Of a stretch of 21,760 nucleotides of DNA, positions 1-10,831 are shown in pieces; the first letter of the stretch is position 1; every line of letters begins with the position of its first letter. The notes under the pieces are model-generated. The model made no database searches. It saw nothing but the letters and a program-made list of their open reading frames with translations, and was not told the origin of the DNA. A program made the position numbers and the translations under genes. The DNA comes from Cylindrodendrum hubeiense (lineage: Eukaryota; Ascomycota; Sordariomycetes; Hypocreales; Nectriaceae), in contig JAANBB010000578.1 of assembly GCA_014621425.1 (NCBI GenBank), forward strand, positions 1 to 21,760. Reading direction: 5' to 3'.

Positions 1-1038
1 CAGCGTTTCCAGGCCTTGTGTACCATGGTTTGGCGACGGGGGTTTGGATCGACGCAATGAGGCACCGGATTGGAAGGTATCGGATCACCGTGACATCTCT
101 CCTGCATGGACTGCCGTTTTGCGGCCTTTTTAGGGTTTTAAGGTTGTTGAAGGGGACACAAAGGGGCCAGAAGCCGCATCGTTCGAGGGTTGGTAGCATG
201 GTTTTGCCGCTCACCACTGCGGGACTCATCGGTTGGCCATGGACACTCGGAAACACTCCCTCACCAACCAACCCCAACCCAATCACTCGACGCCGTCTCG
301 CTGTTGGCCATGACTCTTCCTCAGGTAGATGCCCCCGTTCATCCTCATCCTCATCCTCCTGGCCCGGGACGGGCGGCTACCACGGGCTCGCAGAGTTTAC
401 GTCAAACAGGGCGATCCGCGAGCACGGTCCCTTGATGGCAGATTGGCCATGTCCGACCCAGCCGATCCTTCAGGCGGCCTACCTTAGCCGAAACATGGGA
501 TCTGACCCCCGACGCTCAGGAAATCAATCAGGGTGGTGACGGTATGCTGCCCGCTAGCTGCCCGGTGTTGGCTGTGTCGGCGTCTCATTAGCCGCTGTCA
601 ACGGCTCTAGGGCTGTGGAGCCTCGGAAGCAAGCGGTCAGTTCCATTCACCACCCACCACCACAGGTGCGATGACAGTAGAGACGATGATTTAATAGGAC
701 TCAACTCTCTGTTTTACTCTCCCGACGTCGAAGATGCTCCAGCCAGGCTTTGTATTTGATGAACCACAAGTTTGGATACAGTGTCACTCCAGCCCTATGG
801 CAGTAAACCATAGACCGCAAACCAGCAGGCAGCCATCAGGCATCCACGCTATCCTAGCAGACCTCTAACAACAGCAAATCAACACCAACTACACACATCA
901 GCTTCAATCCAACCGTAGTCCATTGACCATATATTTTTCTTTAGACTGCTTATTCCCAAACCCAGCTTCCATCAGTACACCCTCCTCTTCATCTCCTCTT
1001 TTGACACCAACCGTGACATCGTGACTGCAGCCACCATC
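1..1038. other. Non-coding region upstream of the hydrolase gene
   Basis: No convincing gene was found. Open frames here (for example 18-539 on +) are low-complexity, serine- and proline-rich, and lack any recognised motif. The last 150 bases are A/C-rich and end in CACCATC just before the ATG at 1039, as expected for a fungal promoter and leader. A gene lying mostly off the left edge cannot be excluded. Confidence 0.5.
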
Positions 1039-1905
1039 ATGGATCCAGACGTCACCGACTTCACCATCCCCCAGCCGGGCTCCCCCGCTTACACCCAAAC
1101 CCACACTCACACCGTCATCTTCCTCCACGGCCGCGGTGACACAGCCCGCAACTTTGCAGCATCCCTCAACTACTCGCAAGACGCACAGGGCCGCTCGCTC
1201 TTCCAGGCCTTCCCCTCTCTGCGCTGGGTCTTCCCTGAGCCTGCCGCCGCCAAGCCCGGCGAGCGGTCCTGTCAGTGGTTCGACATCTGGAACGTCACCG
1301 ACTTCGCCGACCGTGAGGAGCTCCAGGCGCCTGGCCTGCGCGCCAGTGTCACCCGCATCCTCAAAGTGATCGAGCGGGAGGCGGTCGCATTGGGCGGCCG
1401 CTGGGATCGCATCGTGCTCGCTGGCATCAGCCAGGGCGCCGCCACGAGCGTCCACACGCTTTTGAACCTCAGCGTTCCAAGTTACCCCCTCGACCCCAAG
1501 GGCGATGCTCACCCGCGCCATCTCGCTGCGTTCCTCAGCTTCTCGGCCAGGATGCCCTTCCCCGGCCGCAGCCTCGCCAACACGCGCGCCGTCCTCCAAC
1601 TAGACGGCGAGCCCGTCGCCCACGAGGACGTCCTGCACAAGACGCCCATGCTGCTGGAGCACTGCGTCGACGACCCACTCGTTCTAGTGACTAACGGCCG
1701 AATTCTGCGGGACACGCTGACGGGCTTCGGCGCCGACGTAACATGGCGGGAGTACCCCGACGGCGGGCACTGGTTCAACTCGCCGACCGGGATGGAGGAG
1801 GCGGCCGCGTTCCTGGAGAAGGTGCTAGGAATTCAACGAGCGGCCGCCTCTGCTTCATCAGCAGCGGTCACGCAGGGCTCATCAGACGCGATGGATATTG
1901 ACTAG
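1039..1905 (+). CDS. Acyl-protein thioesterase / phospholipase-carboxylesterase family hydrolase
   Basis: This intronless gene encodes 288 residues of an alpha/beta hydrolase of the Abhydrolase_2 family (acyl-protein thioesterase, lysophospholipase, carboxylesterase). Seen in the sequence: an N-terminal strand followed by HGRGDT (oxyanion-hole loop), the nucleophile elbow GISQG with Ser131, the acid loop DDPLV with Asp212, and DGGHWF with His244, so the Ser-Asp-His triad is complete. Family members remove acyl chains from protein cysteines or lysophospholipids in the cytosol; the actual substrate cannot be read here. It is longer than the roughly 230 residues of classical Apt1, mainly through insertions between the triad elements and an Ala/Ser-rich acidic tail ending in DAMDID. 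The ATG at 1039 is in good context (CACCATCATGG); the open frame continues slightly upstream but without an ATG. A fungal paralogue distinct from Apt1 itself is likely. Confidence 0.9.
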   Translation: MDPDVTDFTIPQPGSPAYTQTHTHTVIFLHGRGDTARNFAASLNYSQDAQGRSLFQAFPSLRWVFPEPAAAKPGERSCQWFDIWNVTDFADREELQAPGLRASVTRILKVIEREAVALGGRWDRIVLAGISQGAATSVHTLLNLSVPSYPLDPKGDAHPRHLAAFLSFSARMPFPGRSLANTRAVLQLDGEPVAHEDVLHKTPMLLEHCVDDPLVLVTNGRILRDTLTGFGADVTWREYPDGGHWFNSPTGMEEAAAFLEKVLGIQRAAASASSAAVTQGSSDAMDID

Positions 1906-2350
1906 TTCGTCCACATGTCAGCACCTGTGCCGTTGCTTTCTCGTATACTTAGATTTATCACGCAGTATGTCAGATTTACTAGCGTCTGACGGAAGCGAAA
2001 TAAGCTATTCGGAGTGAGATGGCAAGGATTGTATTCCTGGAAGAGGAATAATTTAAAGAAGATCCATTACCGCCTTGGCGTCTTGAACATAATAGAAACA
2101 CTGCCTCTTGAGAGTTGGAGAGAATTGGTAATCATGATTCAGTGAAAGTCAATCTGATATTCGCATATAGTCTAACTAAGAAAATGGTTCCCAAGAATAC
2201 AAGTCTATCGCTGAAATGATTCCCTTTGCTCCAGTCGCCATTGCACTATAAAGCAAAGGCGCGCTAACAAGCCAACCCCCAAGTCATAAAGATTCCCCCT
2301 CATCAGAGTGTCGTTGGTGATACAATTATCGCAGCTGGAAAGGTACCCGT
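1906..2350. other. Convergent intergenic region
   Basis: This AT-richer stretch lies between the 3' ends of the hydrolase (+) and the truncated dehydrogenase remnant (-). It contains A/T-rich motifs compatible with polyadenylation regions and no gene that I can support. Confidence 0.5.
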
Positions 2351-2878
2351 CTACCAGGTGATGGAGACGGCCTTGCCGCTGTACTGGGGGTTCTCGCCGG
2401 CAAGCAGGTTCTCGTACATCCAGCGGCCGACATCCTCGCGGGAGATGGTGTAGCCGACCTCCTTCTTCTCGACACCCTTGTTGAGATCCTCGACACCGAC
2501 GCGGATCTTGCGATCGGGCTTGCCGCCGTCGACAAGGAAGCTGGGGCGGACGGCGACCCAGCGCTCGGCCGACTCAAGCAGGCGCTCCTCCATGACCTTC
2601 TTGTCGGCGTGGGGCACCGAGAGGCCGTAGTGGTAGAAGGGGAGGAAGGCCAGGGGCACATCGCGCGAATGCTTGGAGATGCCGGTGGTGCTGATGACGG
2701 CAAGCAGGGGGCTGCCCTCGGCGCCGGCGCGGCGCAGGTTGTTGAGGGCCTGGAGCAGGGTGGCGATGCCCTTCTTGCAGACGTCGGGGTCGTCGATGGT
2801 GAACTTCTTGGGGTCGAAGAGACCGCCGATGGTGAAGCTGACGGAGTCGACGAAGTGGTGATCAGTGGTGACCGCACG
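2351..2878 (-). pseudogene. 5'-truncated NAD(P)-binding (NmrA/SDR-like) protein remnant
   Basis: The minus-strand frame ending at TAG 2353-2351 encodes the central and C-terminal part of a fungal NAD(P)-binding SDR-like protein. Recognisable segments are SVSFTIGG, KKGIATLLQALNNL, VISTTGIS, SVPHADKKVMEERLL, VAVRPSFLVDGG and YTISREDVGRWMYENLL, in the family's order. The N-terminal Rossmann half with its glycine-rich GATG motif is missing. The frame stays open upstream to an in-frame TAA at 3025-3023, but no ATG occurs between that stop and residues well inside the domain (the first Met is in KKVMEER), and no exon with a GATG motif was found on this strand up to the next gene. Upstream of about 2878 the frame decays into Pro/Lys-rich low complexity including a 12-base T run. 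I infer a truncated, probably non-functional gene; a very short or distant first exon is the alternative. The substrate is unknown. Confidence 0.7.
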
Positions 2879-2949
2879 TCCGTAGTGGCCTGGTGGATTG
2901 CCTAGCGGGACCGGTGGACTCGGCGGGTTGGCGGCGTACGGTGGAGTCC

Positions 2950-2961
2950 TTTTTTTTTTTT
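2950..2961 (+). repeat. Homopolymer T12
   Basis: A run of twelve T (A on the minus strand) lies just upstream of the recognisable part of the truncated NAD(P)-binding gene, at the point where homology to the family has ended. It could mark an old breakpoint or an A-tail of an inserted element, or simply be a simple repeat. Confidence 0.8.
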
Positions 2962-3025
2962 GGTGCTGGTGGACTGGGTTGGTGCTGGTGCCGGAGGTGC
3001 AGAACTGACTGACGACTCGACTTTA

Positions 3026-4630
3026 CTTGTCGGACTTGGTTAAACTTGGTTGAACTTGGTTGAACTTGGTTGGACTTGGTTGGACTACTGTCTGCGTGGG
3101 CGTGGTGGACATGGGTGGCATGGGAAGTGGGAGCCCACGACAGAGCAGGGGCATCCCGCTGGCAACTGCCCTTCCATGCCGTCCCATGATTCCGTTCGTC
3201 CCAACTACAACATTAATCAGGGACTTATAACCCCCCACACTACGTATTTGCCTGTAGATCGAGGTATTTTTTATTGGTTGCGCCCGAGCGACTTCACTTG
3301 TCAGGCTTGAGGAAATGGGCGCAGAGAGTCGACGAGTGACTTTTAAATTCACGCGCCCTCCCATCAGCTATCGAGGAGGGCCGCCGCCCCATGGCCCCGC
3401 GACTGGTGATACAATGGTGGTTTGCAACTTCAAAAATCATTGTAAAATTTCCCCCAAGCACGCATGTAAGCAACTAAGCACAGACCGAGTCTCCAATAAC
3501 AGGGGCTCGCGTTGAAGACGAACACACCAACAAGTCCTTTCTCCACTGCTGCTCCCACAAGGCTCTACAGAATACCAGGTTAGTGGGCCTCGCCGACGAT
3601 ACCGATCTACTCGCCCGCTGACCAAGCTTTTTTGTCACCCTCAGCTGAAGCCTGCTACAGCTTGCTCCGCTGGTTTTATACCTGATATGGGAACGCTGGC
3701 GATGCCACACATCTTTGTCATGTTCTCGTGCAATCAGGGCCCCTTCATGATTCACCCCGTTGGAGTAACCGCTAAGGCTACAACTCCCCGCTTGGCTCCC
3801 TTGAGTTTGGCCTACCGGGCACCCGAATATTACTCGCGTATCCTGTAGCCGGAAGATTTTCAATTTCGGCTGTTGGGCCCTGTGGCGTTGCTGCCCGTTG
3901 ACGGGGCGCTTGCCTTTTTGCATCATTTTGATTAACGGCTGTAAATCTATCTCCTGGTTTGTTGACAATAATATGGGCAATAAGAAAAGTGTACTGTTGA
4001 TCATCCTTTCCGAAAGATCAGGAGTTTACGCATCCGGTCCGCTGTACGTACTGTGCTTCCAGCCTCACCGTCCGCAGGGCCTCCCCGCCAATCGGGCTGT
4101 CCCTGCAGACATGCCCACCATGAAGAATGATGTAAGTGGAGGCAGGGGTTATACGAACAGAGCGTGCAAAGCTAACAGCCCCCGGGATGGAACACCGGTC
4201 GAACATATTTCCGATATCATTATCCTTATCGGCCTAATCAGCCTTATCGCCATGATGGCGCGAAGCGAGGGTGATAGAAACAAAACCGAACCGGATAGTG
4301 TGAGAAGCATCTTGACGGATCTGATAATTACATTATTCCCAAATACAGATTTATGTATCATGTAGGATAATCCGTTCATTCGTCTAATCCTAAGAGAGGG
4401 GGCCCGGTTCTATCCTCTATCGTGACCCGTCTCCTTTGGGCAACATTTATCCATGCTCGCTGGGAACCCGCACCAGCAGCATTCATTGCATTTCCAGATC
4501 CTAACCCGTCATGTGCCGAACAGCATATCTGCTTCTCATGTAGACCGCTTATACACATAACCTCTAGCAAAAGTACTCCGTAACACTAGATTGCCTCCTC
4601 GTTTTCTACCCTCGCAGTCCCATCAGCCAC
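3026..4630. other. 1.6-kb gene-free region downstream of the UGM gene
   Basis: Apart from the decamer array at its left end, nothing could be assigned. The composition is more AT-rich and less codon-like than the flanking genes. The frames that remain open (for example 3474-4004 on - and 3898-4365 on +) have no family motifs and mixed composition. A 13-bp near-perfect palindrome, CGCCATGATGGCG, is at 4248-4260. The stretch could hold the eroded first half of the NAD(P)-binding gene or a decayed transposon, but I see no terminal repeats. Confidence 0.5.
3031..3080 (+). repeat. Five-copy 10-bp minisatellite (consensus TGRACTTGGT)
   Basis: Five contiguous decamers occupy 3031-3040, 3041-3050, 3051-3060, 3061-3070 and 3071-3080. 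They share ACTTGGT with variation in the first three bases, and a partial sixth (TGGACT) follows. The array sits upstream of the truncated dehydrogenase remnant. The period of 10 is not a multiple of 3, which argues against a coding role. Confidence 0.9.
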
Positions 4631-6520
<1,890 letters not shown>

Positions 6521-8902
6521 AGTGGGGGAGTTGCTAGAGAGCTTCTGGGTAAGAGATCTGGGGAGAATGTAAGCGGGAGGATGCGCAGACGCCGAGGAAT
6601 CAAGCGAGAGAGCAGGCGAGAAAGAGAGGTGAAGCTTTACAAGACGACGGGTAGACAGCGAGAGGATCGGAGTCCTGTGGTTGCTGTAGATATTGTTTTG
6701 GTCGCAGATGCTTCCGGGAGGCTGGCGGGAAAAGGAGACGGTGATGGATGGCGGGGCTAAAATTATTTTGGAGCCGCCAGGGGGTTGCGAAGGCCGCCCC
6801 ACCCACTTGGTTTAGGTTGGTTTGGTGCTGTATCCCACCCAAAGCGCCCAGAAGCCGCCCACCTCACGCCGCCCACCCCTCCAACTTCAGGGGGTTCCCG
6901 TTTCCGCCTCGAGGATGGTGGCCGGTGGCCGGTGGACGGTGGGTGGACGGTCATACCTTGAGTCGTCGAGGCAATCTAACGGGTACGAAAGTGCGCCCTT
7001 TAATCAGATTCTGCCCCAAGGAGGAGGTGAATACGCAACACGCAAAGTGGTTGGCCCGGTGGTGCGGATCAACCCCCCGTGTCTTGCCCCTCCAGCACCC
7101 ATTCGCAGTCCCCCGAGCGCTGTCCCGCCTGGACAACTGCCAGCGAGTGGCCGGGGGCATTCAGGACCCCTCAGGCAAGGTGGGCGGGCACAACCACAAC
7201 AGGCTGTCGAGGAGGCGGGGGCTAAAGATCCTCAGTGCCTGAACGCTGGGGCGCTAGCATACAGCGGACACTGTGCCACGGACGGGAAGCTTGGCCTTTT
7301 TAGTGTATGAGTGGCTTTCCCTGCCTGTCCGCTATAGGCCCCCACCAGGCCTGTTCCGGACTTCGACATCCAGGCGCTCACTACTGTAGGTTCATCACCT
7401 TGCTGCTGTTGCCGCAAGATGCCGCAGGCATGCCCCCCTCTAAACCCCATGAAAGCCAAGACAATTACCGACCAGCAGCCAATCCGGCTCGCTGCAGGTG
7501 TCGCTGACGGCTTATCATGTACTTTGTTAAATGATGATGTTGTTCAGCCGCTCGCTGGCGGCTCTTCAGCTCTTCGAGAGGCTGCGCGATCGACCGGGTT
7601 GATAGCCATTGACCTCCACTGAGAGCGTTGCCGCAATTTCCTAAGATGAGGGCCAATTCCAACTCTGGCAGGGCTAATAAGCTACACCTGGCTATGCCAG
7701 ATGTTGTGTTGGCACAAGCGAGCCCAGGCGTCGTCGCCTGCAGGTGGACGAGAGCCAATATCCTGTTTTGGCCACGTTCCTCAAACACTTCCCGCTGACT
7801 CGTCACAAAGTGAGATTCGCCGGGCCGGACCAAGTTGTTCCAGAGCCAGAGGGTAAGGTTAGGAACTACCTTGTCGGTGTTTGAGGCTGGGCGAGTTGCT
7901 TGAGGTTGAGGTGTGTTCCAGCGGGTGCGCCTGTGTTCAACGCCGTCAACTGGGGGCTCGCCGAGAGCACCAACCCGAGCAGAGGCCAGTCTTAGAGGCC
8001 AGACTGGCCTTCCACAAGCGCCCTCAACGGACGATCCCGGCCCGCTGACCGTCTTCCTGCACGCCGCCTCTGGGTGGTCCAGAAAATAGGAGCGGGTGAC
8101 AATCACTACTCATCAGTGTCCATAAACAACCCGGCCAGGGGCTAGTAGTTGGGTGGGTGGGGACGAGTAAGAATCAGCCAAGCCTGGTAAGCTTCTTGCT
8201 GAAGTCCCAGAGCCTTGTGCACTGACTGGTTGCGCCACCGCTCTCTAGGTCAAAACCATCGAACGCCTTACATTGGAGAATTGTAGTATTCCCAGCCCTC
8301 CCTTTGCCCTTTGCTCTTTGCCCCCTACCTCGTACAGGGCGGTCCTGATTGCAGCCATCGCTATGTCCTACAGCCTATCGGGCGACAAACCCACTCGACC
8401 ACAACAGGAGCAACCAGCCCGAGATTGGGTACAGAGGCTTCGTCAGCACCTTTCGACAGACGTCACAGACGCAGGGGCCGTGGACGGGATCAACTGGGCT
8501 TCATCGTCTTGAAGCAACCTCGGCCCCACCGCTTGTTTGGCAGAACGCAGATGCTTCATGTCTGAAACACAGAGGTAGATCAAAGATCATCCTATCGCTG
8601 GCCGTGCAAGCATCAGCACCGACTGCATGTGGATGGGCGCGGCAGGGCTTCGTAGGCTTCATGGGTTTGGGGTTCCGAGCTCGTGGCCTTGAGGACACGG
8701 TACCGTTGAGGACACGCGGTGACAGGGGTGCTCTAGGTGCAGGAGGAATTCGACATTACATCTAACAAACATAGCCTTGTCTCACGGTGTCTCATGCTCC
8801 AGGTATGGGCGTTCTTGCGTGGGCTCGTCCATCTTGGCAACCTGGCCAACAGGGAGGCCCCGACCAAAGTGGGTGAGATGGACGAAGGGTCCTCTGTATG
8901 TT

Positions 8903-8960
8903 GGTACTTACCTTACCTAGCAGCTGCCTACCTAGGTACTGGTACTTTGGTACCGGGGCC
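8903..8960. repeat. Cluster of TACCT/GGTAC words
   Basis: Within about 60 bases there are GGTACTTACC, TTACCTAG, CTACCTAGGTACT, GGTACTTTGGTACC and related words, several of them self-complementary (CCTAGG; GGTAC...GTACC). Such TACCTAGGTA-rich patches occur in intergenic DNA of many Sordariomycetes; their function is not known to me. They could form small cruciforms or be remnants of short inverted-repeat elements. Confidence 0.6.
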
Positions 8961-9775
8961 ATGGTGTGCATAAACCTGGCGTGGGAATAGATCCCCCCCG
9001 GATGTCGGGATAGATGGGACGAGATGCTGCTGGCTTGTCAGTCTATTTCATAGCCTGGCCAGGCAAAGGCCAACCTGGCTCGGCGGCATCGGGATGGAGA
9101 ACGGCAGTGGCAGCGGGAGGAGCGTCGCCATAGCCTGGTACTTGTGGAGAGAGATGGACCTTGCTGAGATCTGAGATTTCTCACATGTTGCGGGCAAACT
9201 GCGTCTTGGACACCCCAGACGGCGCGACACCAGTCTGCGTGGTCTCGATCCAATCTCGACCTCGCTTCCATCTAGCTACCACGTACAATACGACAATAGT
9301 CGACCGTAGATTCGGTAGTTTCCTGCCGCGCTTGTCCTTCTCCGGAAAAGTACTTTGACGCGTGTGTGTTGGATACGACTCGTGGCGAGGCAACGTTATG
9401 GGGCGCTTGGTCTCGCCGCCTCCCAACATCACGCTTCACGGCCCAGCCCTTGGCCCGCCCCTGGCCCGCCCCGACAAAAAGGACGGGAGATCCCCGGAAA
9501 TGCACATACTACGTAGACTTGACGCTCGGTCGGGCCGCTCTTACGAGGCTGGCCCATCAAGCTTCAGCCCAGCTGCAGCCGTGCCGGCTCCGTACCGTAT
9601 TGACATCGTGCTACGCAGATTGTAGCAAGCACACGTTTGCATCTCCACAAACACGAGCCCATCCGTGGCTGTGGGAGTTTCCATTCTGGTTGCCACAGCC
9701 GCTCGCTACAGTATGCCCGAGCTATTGGCACAGCAGATCGGAGGGACCGAGGGGGCCACTTGCTTTGGATGCCTC

Positions 9776-9802
9776 TGACGCTTTTGACGCCTTTGACGCT
9801 TC
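9776..9802 (+). repeat. Three-copy 9-bp tandem repeat TGACGCYTT
   Basis: TGACGC starts at 9776, 9785 and 9794, giving a 9-base period with T/C-rich filler. It is a short minisatellite inside the gene-free spacer. No coding role is supported although the period is a multiple of three. Confidence 0.8.
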
Positions 9803-10356
9803 CGGCATGGACAGATCTGACAAAAAGGGGGTTTCCAGCAGTGACAAAGCCACCTGCATTCCTCCGGGCCTGTGAAGCCCGCCATCCAATGTGCTGTGTG
9901 GGACACACTCTAGTTCTCACCCAGCTGAAGGCTGAGATACAGTGCATGTACTCTACAACATGAGGACGAGCACAGGGCACGATGGGAGATGCATACCATG
10001 GCAGCTTTCCTTATCTGACGACGACCAAAAGGGCGATCTCCAAACGTGGGTGGATTGATTCGCCAGGCTTGGATCCTGGCCATGGGTTCCCCTGAATGAA
10101 TGGACGCAGGTATACAAATCCGTAATCTGAACACAGTTGGCTGGAGCCGCCAGTAGCAATACATAGCACATACCTGGCCTCTTCAGCCTTCCCCCCTTGG
10201 TGCTCCCGCTGGCCCCCCCGTCGGCAACCCCCTGCACGCGCGTCCAGCGGCTCGTGTCCACTGGCACAGGGGGGCGTTAGTACCTGTACCTGCACCAGTC
10301 ACTGTTCGTAATAGCGAACCCGGAACGAGTGTGCCCTCCCTCGTCGCCTCTCCCTA

Positions 10357-10385
10357 GGATGCCTGGGATGCCTGGGATGCGCCTG
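10357..10385 (+). repeat. Near three-copy 9-bp tandem repeat GGATGCCTG
   Basis: GGATGCCTG begins at 10357 and 10366, and a third copy starting at 10375 is interrupted by an extra GC. The array lies about 450 bases upstream of the transporter start codon. Confidence 0.85.
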
Positions 10386-10439
10386 TTCTGGCTTGGAATA
10401 GCAGTTGCTCCCCTCCACGCCATGGCCTAATTTCCAACG

Positions 10440-10831
10440 AAAACCCTTTTTTAATTGCCGCGCCTCACCTTGCCCCCTAACCATCCCTTTTCACCCTTCT
10501 CCTCTACCTTCTTCTTCTTCCAGAACCAGGGACAGCTGTCTTACTCTTTTGTTTCTCTTCATCGACTCTTGCCCCTTGCAAACTGTCCAGCTAAGCTTTT
10601 TGCTCGCAAGATCGTTCTTTTCCTTTCTTGGGTCAAAGTCTCATCAGGGCCCCGCCAATTGCATATTTCGGCACCCCTCGCTTTTTTTGTTACCCCCTGT
10701 TAGGACTCGGCTGTCCGTCCGCTCGTTTGCGTCCCCCTAAAATCTGTCTTCAGATCCTCTTATCACGATCACAATCGCATCCATCTTCCACCTTCACCTC
10801 ACCACCTCATACACCTCAGCAAGCAATCGTC
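10440..10831 (+). promoter_or_regulatory. Pyrimidine-rich, ATG-free leader/promoter of the transporter gene
   Basis: The segment is dominated by C/T tracts (for example CTACCTTCTTCTTCTTCC near 10505-10522), as in strongly expressed filamentous-fungal genes that lack a TATA box. No ATG occurs between 10435 and the start codon at 10832, so scanning ribosomes would meet the annotated start first. The last upstream ATG, at 10432, is a two-codon ATG-GCC-TAA that may lie upstream of the transcription start. A CTAAAATCTGTCTTCAG segment ending at 10752 resembles a branch site plus acceptor, so a 5'UTR intron is possible. Confidence 0.55.

Larger units (their letters stand above)
6521..10439. other. 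Long gene-free spacer between UGM and transporter genes
   Basis: The right-hand part of this spacer leads into the transporter promoter, and the left-hand 200-300 bases are the UGM promoter and leader (CT-rich in the sense orientation near 6600-6650). Between them I find no supported gene: the longest frame (7465-8106, -) encodes 213 residues without a motif, hydrophobic pattern or exon-like codon use. Content noted includes repeated TACCT/GGTAC words at 8903-8960, an 11-bp direct repeat TTGAGGACACG at 8689-8699 and 8706-8716, and 9-bp tandem repeats at 9776 and 10357. No tRNA, transposon termini or long inverted repeats were seen by eye. Confidence 0.5.

Noticed and set aside
18..539. 173-residue frame at the left end
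   Set aside because: It opens with GTG, is low-complexity (Ser runs) and has no motif or exon-like codon pattern.
904..1599. 231-residue open frame on the minus strand
   Set aside because: It is the antisense of the hydrolase gene, whose catalytic motifs fix the real frame; the antisense product has no family features.
2326..2877. 183-residue Ser/Pro/Thr-rich frame over the NAD(P)-binding remnant
   Set aside because: Another frame of the same strand encodes the recognisable family blocks; this one is a compositional shadow.
3474..4365. Open frames of 155-176 residues on both strands between the remnant and UGM
   Set aside because: Mixed composition, no motifs and no plausible splice partners; they do not supply the missing Rossmann half.
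3026..4630. RIP-mutated transposon
   Set aside because: The region is AT-richer but not saturated with TpA or broken by regular stops, and no terminal repeats or transposase motifs were visible.
7465..8106. 213-residue minus-strand frame in the long spacer
   Set aside because: It is the longest frame there but shows no domain, no signal peptide or helix pattern, and atypical composition; chance in GC-rich DNA.
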